The notes under the pieces: model-generated
What the model was told of the DNA's origin: nothing
The model's input: the letters and a program-made list of their open reading frames with translations, nothing else
Database searches by the model: none
Made by a program: the position numbers and the translations under genes
Source: Acidobacteriota bacterium
Lineage (GTDB): Bacteria; Acidobacteriota; Blastocatellia; Pyrinomonadales; Pyrinomonadaceae
Length of the DNA stretch: 5,021 nucleotides
Direction of reading: 5' to 3'
Assembly (NCBI GenBank): GCA_023415725.1
Contig: JAEZJR010000294.1
Span: 1 to 5,021 of the forward strand
Shown: positions 1-4,898 of the stretch, piece after piece
How the letters are laid out: each line of letters begins with the position of its first letter
Numbering within the stretch: position 1 is the first letter of the stretch

Positions 1-33
1 GCCCCTGGAATGGTAACAGCAAGCCCCCCAAGC

Positions 34-65
34 AAACAAAAACGGGCACCCAAACCGGTACCCGT
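34..65 (-). terminator. Intrinsic terminator of the tRNA-Asn gene
   Basis: Read on the minus strand, a 9-bp stem (ACGGGTACC with GGTGCCCGT, one T-G wobble) encloses a 6-nt loop and is followed at once by TTTTTGTTT. The arms lie at 57-65 and 42-50 and the T-tract at 34-41. It sits 15 bp beyond the encoded CCA end of the tRNA. This is a textbook Rho-independent terminator for the leftward transcript. Confidence 0.85.
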
Positions 66-80
66 CTCAATCAAATATTT

Positions 81-155
<75 letters not shown>

Positions 156-193
156 ATGTGTGGCACGCCCTGCTTGGTGCGGAGCGAACTTTA

Positions 194-222
194 AGATTAG
201 GAACTTCCCGATTTGTTGTCAA
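194..222 (-). promoter_or_regulatory. Sigma-70-type promoter of the tRNA-Asn gene
   Basis: On the minus strand a perfect -35 box TTGACA (217-222) is separated by 17 bp from TAATCT (194-199), a weaker -10. Transcription would start near 187, about 30 nt before the mature tRNA end, which implies a short 5' leader removed by RNase P. The perfect -35, ideal spacing and stable-RNA target support it; the imperfect -10 lowers certainty. Confidence 0.65.
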
Positions 223-238
223 GCTTGCGCAGGCGGGC

Positions 239-267
239 TTTGCGGCCGGGGCGGTTTGGAATAGAAT
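239..267 (+). promoter_or_regulatory. Candidate promoter for the DUF1801 gene
   Basis: TTTGCG (239-244) and TAGAAT (262-267, five of six consensus bases) are 17 bp apart, with a start expected near 274, about 20 nt before the ATG at 294. It would be back to back with the tRNA promoter. The -35 is weak, so this is a plausible site only. Confidence 0.35.
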
Positions 268-293
268 GCACGGCAAACTTCCCCGAGACGCCT

Positions 294-713
294 ATGCCCA
301 AACACGAACCCAAGACCCGTGAGACCGACGCAAGTGTTGAAGATTTCCTCAACTCCGTCGAGAACGAAACCCGCCGCGCCGACGCCTTCCGCGTGCTTGA
401 GATGTACAAGCGGGCGACCGGCCTGGAGCCGAAAATGTGGGGCGACGCGATCGTCGGCTTCGGCAGCCGCCCGATCAAATACGCTGACGGCAGCGAGATG
501 GATTGGCCGGCGGCCGCCTTCTCCCCGCGCAAGCAAAACATGACCCTCTACGTCATGTCCTCTTCCCCCAAGCAACTCGAACTCCTCGCCAAACTCGGCG
601 GCCACTCCACCAGCAAAACCTGCCTCTACATCAAACGCCTCACCGACATCGATGCGACGGTCCTCGAACGCCTGATCAAGGACTGCTACACTTACACGAA
701 TAAAAAGAAGTAG
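294..713 (+). CDS. DUF1801 domain protein (YdhG-like)
   Basis: A 139-aa soluble protein recognised as a DUF1801 family member. This small-domain family includes Bacillus YdhG, which has a frataxin-like fold and a proposed iron-chaperone role; most members have no proven biochemical function. Family hallmarks are in order: a TDASVEDFLNSV helix (11-22), RRADAFRVLEMYKRATG (27-43), EPKMWGDAIVGFGS (45-58), SPRKQNMTLYVM (77-88) and TCLYIKRLTDID (109-120). The length is typical of stand-alone DUF1801 proteins. The frame is open upstream to a TTG at 213, but the added 27 residues (rich in Arg, Leu and Ser) do not look like the family. ATG 294 gives the normal N-terminus, though only a weak GAGA precedes it. 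There is no signal peptide or membrane segment, so it is cytoplasmic. The lipoprotein gene follows after 12 bp. The family assignment is firm; an iron-related role is only a family-level suggestion. Confidence 0.88.
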   Translation: MPKHEPKTRETDASVEDFLNSVENETRRADAFRVLEMYKRATGLEPKMWGDAIVGFGSRPIKYADGSEMDWPAAAFSPRKQNMTLYVMSSSPKQLELLAKLGGHSTSKTCLYIKRLTDIDATVLERLIKDCYTYTNKKK

Positions 714-725
714 CCATTAGGGAAT

Positions 726-1337
726 ATGAAACGGAATTTAGCGATGATCTTGTTGTCACCTAAGCTCACTTCCCTTTGCATATTTCTAACCTGTCTGTTT
801 TTGTTCGTCTCATGCACCACCGAGCGGAACCCCGATGACGCATCAATGAATGATCCGGCTCGTTCTCTGCCTCATCGAAACGCCGATGACGTTGAGGTCG
901 TCGTACGGGGTGAAAATTCAGTAGTCGTTTTCGAAGGGAACCTGCAACGCTCGATTGAAATGCAGCAGCCACCATCTGTTTGGATAGAATTCTCCACGCC
1001 TGATGGTTTGAAGATCCGCACCGATTTCCCCAAAGATGTCGTGGTAGAACTCCATAAACTCTGGGCGGCGACTCTAGAGTTGTGTTTCAGAGACCTTAGG
1101 GTTAATGGTGACGGCCAAAGACTTGAGTTACATAAAGAATACTTAAACAATAACGCGAAATTGATAGCCTACCTGGAGGCTCAGCAAATTTCGACACCAT
1201 CGGGACGGCGGACACTAGAAGGCGAAGCCATCGAAATCACTAGGCTAGTGAACTACCTCGCGATCCGCCGCTTCAGCGAACTAAAAGCAATGGATCAGAC
1301 GTTACAGGGCGCAAATTCATCCTCAATTTCTAACTAA
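726..1337 (+). CDS. Predicted lipoprotein of unknown function
   Basis: A 203-aa protein with a clear export signal. It has a basic start (K2, R3, K13), a hydrophobic stretch at about 17-28, and a lipobox-like end, LFVSC, with the lipid-carrying Cys at position 30. The residue at -3 is Phe instead of the usual Leu, so processing by signal peptidase II is likely but not certain. Thr at +2 would not act as a retention signal under the E. coli Lol rule. The mature part (174 aa) has a linker at 31-53, a beta-rich section at 56-101 and a mostly helical section at 103-192. No family was recognised. AGGGA (719-723) lies very close to ATG 726; a second in-frame ATG at 744 keeps a usable signal and is the alternative start. 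It follows the DUF1801 gene by 12 bp, suggesting an operon. Codon use is visibly more AT-rich than in guaA, so the gene may be acquired or weakly constrained. Confidence 0.8.
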   Translation: MKRNLAMILLSPKLTSLCIFLTCLFLFVSCTTERNPDDASMNDPARSLPHRNADDVEVVVRGENSVVVFEGNLQRSIEMQQPPSVWIEFSTPDGLKIRTDFPKDVVVELHKLWAATLELCFRDLRVNGDGQRLELHKEYLNNNAKLIAYLEAQQISTPSGRRTLEGEAIEITRLVNYLAIRRFSELKAMDQTLQGANSSSISN

Positions 1338-1356
1338 CCACCCGCCCGCGTATAAT
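1327..1356 (+). promoter_or_regulatory. Candidate guaA promoter
   Basis: A perfect TATAAT (1351-1356) lies 35 bp before the guaA start. The best -35 candidates, TTTCTA (1327-1332) or TTCTAA (1328-1333), match only half of the consensus and overlap the end of the lipoprotein gene. A start near 1363 would give a leader of about 28 nt, too short for a purine riboswitch. The box is convincing; the -35 is not. Confidence 0.55.
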
Positions 1357-1373
1357 CTTTCCTTTACTGAAGT

Positions 1374-1380
1374 AAGGGAG
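1374..1380 (+). promoter_or_regulatory. Ribosome binding site deciding the TTG start of guaA
   Basis: AAGGGAG ends 10 nt before TTG 1391. An in-frame TAA at 1373-1375 closes the frame upstream, and no ATG or GTG lies between it and the TTG. The TTG is therefore the only start that keeps the conserved N-terminus. Confidence 0.8.
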
Positions 1381-1390
1381 CCGTACCGCA

Positions 1391-2935
1391 TTGCAGCACG
1401 AACTTATTCTCATTCTCGATTTCGGGTCGCAGTACACGCAGTTGATCGCACGGCGGGTGCGTGAGCAGGGGGTATATTGCGAGATCCATCCGTTCCATCT
1501 CGCGGCCGAGGCGATCGCGGCGAAAAATCCGAAAGGCGTGATCCTCTCCGGCGGCCCCTCCAGCGTCACCGACGAAGACGCCCCGCGGGTCGAATCGGGC
1601 TTCTACGATAAGGTCGGTGCACCGATCCTCGGCATATGTTACGGGATGCAGATGATCGCCGTCGATCTCGACGGCCGCAACGAACCCGCCGCGCGCCGCG
1701 AATACGGCCACGCCAAGGTGAAGGTGCTCAGCGGCGTGTCAAAGCTCTTCAACGGGCTCCCCTTCGAACTCGACGCCTGGATGAGCCACGGCGACCATGT
1801 GACGCAGGTCCCGCCCGGCTTCCGCCAGACCGCGACCACCGGCGACGTGATCACCGCCATGGAGAACGACGAACGCGGCATCTACTGCGTTCAGTTCCAC
1901 CCCGAGGTCGCACACACGCCGCTCGGCAAAGAGGTGCTCCGCAATTTCCTCTTCAACATCTGCGGCTGCAAGGGCGATTGGACGCCCGCTAGTTTTATAA
2001 AGGAAGAGATCGAGAAGATCCGCGAGACGGTCGGCCCTGACGACCGCCTGGTCTGCGGCCTCTCCGGCGGGGTAGATTCCACCGTCGCCGCCGTGCTCGT
2101 TCACGAAGCGATCGGCGACCGCCAGACGTGCATCTTCGTCAACAACGGCCTGCTCCGCTACCGCGAGTTCGAAGACACGCTCAAGGTCTACGAAAACAAC
2201 CTCCACCTCAACGTCCGCGGCGTCGACGCCTCTCAGGAGTTTTATGCGGTCTTAAAAGATGTCACCGACCCCGAGCTCAAACGCAAAGCCATCGGCGCCA
2301 AATTCATCGACGTCTTCGACGCCGAGGCGCACAAGATCGGCGACGTGAAATGGCTCGTCCAGGGCACGCTCTACCCGGATGTGATCGAAAGTGTGAGCCT
2401 CCGCGGCACCTCCGTCACGATCAAATCGCACCACAACGTCGGCGGCCTGCCCGAGAAGATGAACCTCAAGCTCATCGAGCCCTTGCGCGAGCTCTTCAAG
2501 GATGAGGTCCGCAACATCGGCCGCGACCTCGGCATCCCCGAGATGATCCTCGAACGCCACCCCTTCCCCGGCCCCGGCCTTGGCGTACGCATCCTCGGCG
2601 ATATCACCCCCGAAAAAGTAGAGCTGCTCCAAAAAGCCGACCGCATCTTCATCGAAGAGCTCCACAATTTCGGCATATATAAAGATGTATGGCAGGCGTT
2701 CGCCGTGCTGCTGCCCGTCAGTTCGGTCGGCGTAATGGGCGACTTCCGCACATATGAACGCACCGTGGCGCTCCGGGCCGTCACCTCCACCGACGGCATG
2801 ACCGCCGACTGGGCACGCCTCCCCCACGACTTCCTCGCTGCGGTCTCATCCCGCATCACCTCCGAGGTCCGAGGGCTGAACCGCGTCGTCTACGACATCT
2901 CCTCAAAACCCCCATCCACTATCGAATGGGAATAA
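1391..2935 (+). CDS. guaA: GMP synthase (glutamine-hydrolysing)
   Basis: A complete 514-aa GuaA, close to the usual length (about 525 aa in E. coli). It converts XMP, ATP and glutamine to GMP, the last step of de novo guanine nucleotide synthesis, in the cytoplasm. The class I glutamine amidotransferase domain covers about 6-190. It has the oxyanion-strand motif SGGPSSV (53-59), nucleophile Cys83 in GICYGMQ, and His170 and Glu172 in QFHPEV completing the triad. The ATP pyrophosphatase domain follows, with P-loop SGGVDS (225-230). The C-terminal dimerisation and XMP-binding domain contains KSHHNVGGLPE (345-355), ERHPFPGPGLGVR (388-400) and the terminal PPSTIEWE. All key residues are present. 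The start is TTG, fixed by an upstream in-frame TAA and a good Shine-Dalgarno sequence. The gene stands alone: no guaB is adjacent, it has its own TATAAT box, and a strong hairpin follows. Codon use favours C at third positions. Confidence 0.98.
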   Translation: MQHELILILDFGSQYTQLIARRVREQGVYCEIHPFHLAAEAIAAKNPKGVILSGGPSSVTDEDAPRVESGFYDKVGAPILGICYGMQMIAVDLDGRNEPAARREYGHAKVKVLSGVSKLFNGLPFELDAWMSHGDHVTQVPPGFRQTATTGDVITAMENDERGIYCVQFHPEVAHTPLGKEVLRNFLFNICGCKGDWTPASFIKEEIEKIRETVGPDDRLVCGLSGGVDSTVAAVLVHEAIGDRQTCIFVNNGLLRYREFEDTLKVYENNLHLNVRGVDASQEFYAVLKDVTDPELKRKAIGAKFIDVFDAEAHKIGDVKWLVQGTLYPDVIESVSLRGTSVTIKSHHNVGGLPEKMNLKLIEPLRELFKDEVRNIGRDLGIPEMILERHPFPGPGLGVRILGDITPEKVELLQKADRIFIEELHNFGIYKDVWQAFAVLLPVSSVGVMGDFRTYERTVALRAVTSTDGMTADWARLPHDFLAAVSSRITSEVRGLNRVVYDISSKPPSTIEWE

Positions 2936-2944
2936 TGGAACGCC

Positions 2945-2963
2945 GGCCCCCTTACCGGGGGCC
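2945..2963 (+). terminator. GC-rich hairpin after guaA
   Basis: A perfect 7-bp stem GGCCCCC/GGGGGCC (2945-2951 and 2957-2963) with loop TTACC begins 9 bp after the guaA stop. The next bases are AACGCCC, so the T-tract of a classical intrinsic terminator is missing. It may stop transcription in another way or protect the mRNA 3' end. A smaller AAGCA/TGCTT hairpin lies at 2978-2992. Confidence 0.6.
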
Positions 2964-3175
2964 AACGCCCACTCGAGAAGCATTTATTGCTTATCCGGCT
3001 GAGAGCGCGTAACGTTGAGATATAAAGAGTCCAGCTCGCTCCTTACTCAGACACCTCGGAATCCGCCGTCCCCTCTGACCCTTTCAGCTAATTACCCTGT
3101 TACAAGAGATCGAATAGAACGTCTCGCCATCCGGCAAAGACAGGTAGGCGGGCCGACGCAGCTCGGAAAAGGGGT

Positions 3176-3183
3176 GGAGGTGA
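3176..3183 (+). promoter_or_regulatory. Strong Shine-Dalgarno fixing the start at 3189
   Basis: GGAGGTGA is nearly the full anti-Shine-Dalgarno complement and ends 5 nt before ATG 3189. The frame stays open to an ATG at 3015, but that start has no such site and would add 58 residues of unstructured, Pro/Ser-rich sequence. The internal ATG is preferred. Confidence 0.8.
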
Positions 3184-3188
3184 GATCG

Positions 3189-3674
3189 ATGAACCTGCTT
3201 ATTGATCATGAAGTGCTGAAGGCGGAGATCGAACTGGAAAGAGCGTCCGCGGAGAATGTGATCGCTAAGGCGAAGGTGTACCAGGCGCTGCTGCTCGCGT
3301 TCCACAGACAGCTTTGCAGATACGCCAGCTTGATGTCGCGGGGGCGCCACCAGAACCAGCTCGCGATGGGGCAGGACCCGGCGCAGCAGGCCCCGGAACC
3401 ATTCAGCACTGCCATCCACATCGCGAAGAGCGAGATCCTCCGAGTGGAACGGCTGCTGGACAAGTTCTCGAAGATAAGCCCGGCCGAGGCGGTGGAGATA
3501 TTCAACCGGCTGGGGCACCGTGGTTCGAGCAATTGGGAGGAGGCGGTCGACGAAGTACGCACGACCATCGGGACCGAACGGATGTCCGCGGAAACGGCGA
3601 TCGAGGAAGCAGGGCTGCTGCTGCGCGAGGAATACGTGTTGTCCAATGCTGCGGCCGAAGCGCGGGAGCACTGA
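3189..3674 (+). CDS. Helical protein of unknown function
   Basis: A 161-aa protein that I do not recognise. It looks almost entirely alpha-helical and soluble: a charged helix at about 5-55 (EVLKAEIELERASAENV onward), a Gln/Pro-rich break at 56-72 (QLAMGQDPAQQAPEP), then helices at 74-95, 98-109, 115-127 and 132-158. One Cys (43) is present, with no metal motif, signal peptide or membrane segment. Alternating charged and Ala/Leu residues suggest helix bundles or coiled-coil contacts. Third codon positions favour G (GCG, CTG, GAG, AAG, GTG), whereas guaA favours C, hinting at a different origin. It is flanked by gaps of about 250 bp on both sides, so it appears monocistronic. No convincing promoter is seen; TTACCC (3092-3097) and TAGAAC (3115-3120), 17 bp apart, are a weak candidate. 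A 285-residue open frame antisense to it (3084-3941) is judged spurious. Existence is well supported; function is unknown. Confidence 0.72.
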   Translation: MNLLIDHEVLKAEIELERASAENVIAKAKVYQALLLAFHRQLCRYASLMSRGRHQNQLAMGQDPAQQAPEPFSTAIHIAKSEILRVERLLDKFSKISPAEAVEIFNRLGHRGSSNWEEAVDEVRTTIGTERMSAETAIEEAGLLLREEYVLSNAAAEAREH

Positions 3675-3811
3675 GTCTGCCTCGCTGGGTCCCGGATTGA
3701 AATCCCGCACCGGAACTGACAGTATGTATAACATCGATCCTACTCTCGCGTCCGCATTTGGTGACGCGCTTGGCCTTAAGCGGTTTTCGGATAAGTCAGA
3801 GAGCAGGCCCC

Positions 3812-3817
3812 TATAGT
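3812..3817 (+). promoter_or_regulatory. Candidate -10 box upstream of the RRM gene
   Basis: TATAGT matches five of six -10 bases. The sequence 17 bp upstream (GGATAA) is a poor -35. If used, the start would be near 3823 and the leader about 108 nt, a length often seen for temperature-regulated RNA-chaperone genes. This is suggestive only. Confidence 0.3.
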
Positions 3818-3897
3818 TAAGAAGTTGCTCTTGCGATCTAATCATCCTAAGCGCCGGCCGTTCACACTTGCCAGCCATAGAAAACTTCTCTTGCACA

Positions 3898-3914
3898 CCC
3901 CGGATCGGCCGGGG
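3898..3914 (+). promoter_or_regulatory. Hairpin abutting the RRM gene's ribosome binding site
   Basis: A perfect 6-bp stem CCCCGG/CCGGGG (3898-3903 and 3909-3914) with loop ATCGG ends 3 nt before the Shine-Dalgarno sequence AAGGA (3918-3922), which lies 8 nt before ATG 3931. The hairpin leaves the site itself free. It could be a translation-control element or an early termination point; the run of A, not T, after it argues against the latter. The regulatory role is inferred. Confidence 0.45.
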
Positions 3915-3930
3915 AAAAAGGAAACAAGCA

Positions 3931-4293
3931 ATGTCATTCAAGATCTACGTAGGTAATCTTTCGTTCAACACCTCCAACAACGACCTCAACGACATGTTCG
4001 CGGAGTTCGGGACCGTGGAGTCCGCCAGCGTCGTTGAGGACCGCGAAACGGGCCGCTCGCGCGGTTTCGGTTTCGTCGAAATGGCGTCCAAATCCGAAGG
4101 CGAAGCCGCCATCTCGGCTCTCAACGGCAAAGAGGTCGACGGGCGTTCGCTGACGGTGAACGAAGCTAAACCGCGTGAGGATCGCGGTGGTTCGCGTGGC
4201 GGCGGCGGCGGTCGCGGAGGCTACGGCGGCGGCGGCCGGTCAGGCGGCGGCGGACGCGGCGGTTACGGTGGCGGAGGCGGCAACCGCTGGTAA
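3931..4293 (+). CDS. RRM RNA-binding protein with Gly/Arg-rich tail
   Basis: A 120-aa protein with one RNA recognition motif (about 4-79) and a low-complexity tail (86-118). RNP2 is IYVGNL (5-10) and RNP1 is RGFGFVEM (44-51); the aromatic residues at Y6, F46 and F48 that stack on RNA are intact. The tail is built from GGRGGYGG-type units with RGG and RSGG motifs and ends in NRW. It resembles the Rbp proteins of cyanobacteria and similar short RRM proteins in other phyla, several of which are cold-induced and thought to act as RNA chaperones. That role is family knowledge and is not shown here. ATG 3931 is chosen for AAGGA at 8 nt and the canonical MSFKIYVGNLSF start. The frame extends to a TTG at 3868, but the extra 21 residues are unlike the family. 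The protein is cytoplasmic. The gene stands alone, with a hairpin at its ribosome binding site and another after its stop. Confidence 0.95.
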   Translation: MSFKIYVGNLSFNTSNNDLNDMFAEFGTVESASVVEDRETGRSRGFGFVEMASKSEGEAAISALNGKEVDGRSLTVNEAKPREDRGGSRGGGGGRGGYGGGGRSGGGGRGGYGGGGGNRW

Positions 4294-4321
4294 CGGCCGT
4301 CTTTAATTTTTAGTATTGAAG

Positions 4322-4347
4322 AATGCCCGTCCGAAATGGCGGGCATT
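4322..4347 (+). terminator. Hairpin downstream of the RRM gene
   Basis: AATGCCCG (4322-4329) pairs perfectly with CGGGCATT (4340-4347). A T-G and a C-G pair extend the stem to 10 bp, leaving a 6-nt loop (4332-4337). It starts 28 bp after the stop codon. No T-run follows on either strand, so it is a likely 3'-end or processing structure and an atypical terminator. Confidence 0.5.
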
Positions 4348-4353
4348 AAACTT

Positions 4354-4408
4354 AACCCCCGAGCCGTCAATAAACCGGCCCGGGGGGGTTCATTTTACAG
4401 TAACCCCC
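4354..4408 (+). repeat. AACCCCC / GGGGGTT / AACCCCC alternating hairpins
   Basis: TAACCCCCG occurs twice (4353-4361 and 4401-4409), and GGGGGTT (4384-4390) lies between. The middle segment can pair perfectly over 7 bp with either flank (4354-4360 or 4402-4408), but not with both at once. This gives two mutually exclusive stems, as in attenuators, or it may just be a degenerate palindromic repeat. Confidence 0.6.
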
Positions 4409-4439
4409 GCTTCGGCCGACGGGATGGATCTCCCTCCCC

Positions 4440-4471
4440 AATCCAAAATCCAAAATCCGAAATCCCAAATC
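4440..4471. repeat. 7-bp tandem repeat (AATCCNA), about 4.6 copies
   Basis: Four consecutive heptads, AATCCAA, AATCCAA, AATCCGA and AATCCCA, are followed by a partial AATC. Similar AATCCAA or TTGGATT arrays are scattered between genes in several phyla with large repeat loads, including cyanobacteria and Acidobacteriota (general knowledge). They are non-coding; apparent peptides such as QNPKS arise from translating the array. Confidence 0.85.
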
Positions 4472-4503
4472 GCCCAGGCTCCACTATTACGAATGAGGGA
4501 ATG

Positions 4504-4561
4504 TTGGCCTTCAGGCTGGCGTGGGTGGTTCTCAAGAAACAGTGTGCAAAGCACACGCCAA
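4504..4561. repeat. Palindromic element with GTGTGC-AAA-GCACAC hairpin
   Basis: A compact cluster of inverted repeats: GCCT-TC-AGGC (4507-4516), TGGCGTG (4517-4523) facing CACGCCA (4554-4560), and the 15-nt hairpin GTGTGC-AAA-GCACAC (4542-4556). The last two overlap, so they are alternative folds. It looks like a REP-type intergenic repeat unit; no function is evident. Confidence 0.5.
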
Positions 4562-4570
4562 TATCAATAG

Positions 4571-4599
4571 CTACAGGTGCAGCGGAGCGAAACCTGTAG
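4571..4599. repeat. CTACAGGT inverted repeat
   Basis: CTACAGGT (4571-4578) and ACCTGTAG (4592-4599) are perfect 8-bp inverted arms around a 13-nt loop containing GCAGCGGAGCGA. It is probably a copy of a dispersed palindromic element. No T-tract follows on either strand, so it is not a classical terminator. Confidence 0.6.
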
Positions 4600-4619
4600 A
4601 CCGCAACATCCGACTCCCG

Positions 4620-4728
4620 AGCGTGTGAAACACGCGTCACCCTCCGTGGCCCTCTGTGTCTTCCCTCTGTGCTCATTGTGTTAAAAGCTTTACGGGTCAA
4701 CGCACCGGTGACGCTTGTTTCACACGCT
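4620..4728. repeat. 22-bp near-perfect inverted repeat (109 bp in all)
   Basis: Arms 4620-4641 and 4707-4728 are reverse complements at 21 of 22 positions; the one mismatch is C4633 against T4715. They enclose 65 bp. The left arm itself contains a triloop hairpin, GCGTGT-GAA-ACACGC (4621-4635), which the mismatch spoils in the right arm. No target-site duplication is visible at the edges and the interior has no coding capacity. It could be a MITE-like remnant, a pair of oppositely oriented REP units, or a long-stem RNA structure. Confidence 0.75.
4641..4680. repeat. Degenerate CCTCTGTG repeats
   Basis: CCTCCGTG (4641-4648), CCTCTGTG (4651-4658), CCTCTGTG (4664-4671) and CTCATTGTG (4672-4680) recur at uneven spacing and run into TTAAAA. 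Comparable CTCTGTGTC-type intergenic strings are common in repeat-rich bacterial genomes (general knowledge). They lie inside the 22-bp inverted repeat. Confidence 0.55.
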
Positions 4729-4795
4729 TATACTCCTTTATCTATCCTAACTACACATTCCGCCTTCGGCTCCATGTTTAGCTACTGATATTCAC

Positions 4796-4810
4796 GTGTG
4801 CTCCGCACAC
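4796..4810. repeat. Triloop hairpin GTGTGC-TCC-GCACAC
   Basis: A perfect 6-bp stem with a 3-nt loop. The stem sequence is identical to that of the hairpin at 4542-4556, with a different loop (TCC instead of AAA). This suggests both are copies of one short palindromic family in which pairing is kept and the loop is free to vary. Confidence 0.6.
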
Positions 4811-4846
4811 TCCGATCACGCGCCTTCCCCTCACCCAAACAGGTGA

Positions 4847-4875
4847 TTGTCGAGAAAGGCCGTAAATGCTACATT
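4847..4875 (+). promoter_or_regulatory. Candidate promoter for the methyltransferase frame
   Basis: TTGTCG (4847-4852) and TACATT (4870-4875) each match four of six consensus bases and are 17 bp apart. The start would be near 4882, giving a leader of about 17 nt with no Shine-Dalgarno sequence before ATG 4899. Confidence 0.4.
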
Positions 4876-4898
4876 TCCCGTGCACGCGCCCACGGCCC

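Larger units (their letters stand above)
4294..4898. other. Gene-free, repeat-rich intergenic region
   Basis: About 600 bp with no convincing gene. Open frames exist on both strands, but their translations run through tandem repeats and palindromes, lack Shine-Dalgarno sites and resemble no family. In order the region holds a 3' hairpin of the RRM gene (4322-4347), alternative C5/G5/C5 hairpins (4354-4408), a 7-bp tandem repeat (4440-4471), palindromes at 4507-4516, 4542-4556 and 4571-4599, a 22-bp inverted repeat (4620-4728) around CCTCTGTG-type repeats, and another triloop hairpin (4796-4810). A candidate promoter for the methyltransferase frame ends it. This is the pattern of a region that has collected dispersed intergenic repeats. 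Confidence 0.7.

Noticed and set aside
1340..1390. Purine or guanine riboswitch before guaA
   Set aside because: Only about 35 bp separate the TATAAT box from the start codon, too short for such an aptamer, and no conserved core is visible.
2252..2859. Minus-strand open frames inside guaA
   Set aside because: guaA is complete with all catalytic motifs. The antisense frames are shadows of GC-biased codons.
3690..3713. T-arm-like sequence (GGATTGAAATCC) hinting at a tRNA remnant
   Set aside because: No acceptor, D or anticodon arm can be found next to it. A short palindrome explains it.
3724..3816. 30-codon frame MYNIDPTLASAFGDALG..., ending just before the RRM gene leader
   Set aside because: It has no Shine-Dalgarno sequence, no recognisable motif, and a length compatible with chance. 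The composition looks protein-like, but that is not enough.
3084..3941. Long minus-strand open frame (285 codons) opposite the helical-protein gene
   Set aside because: It runs antisense across a whole gene with a strong Shine-Dalgarno sequence plus a non-coding gap. Its translation is rich in Arg, His and Pro and matches no family known to me. It is best explained by GC-rich third positions.
4395..4700. Minus-strand frame of 101 codons in the repeat region (and plus-strand frames at 4316-4599)
   Set aside because: They translate directly through the heptad array and palindromes, which explains their composition. They have no ribosome binding site and no conservation that I recognise.
4440..4810. 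Possible CRISPR array
   Set aside because: The repeats are 7-15 bp, differ from each other, and do not alternate with spacers of uniform length.
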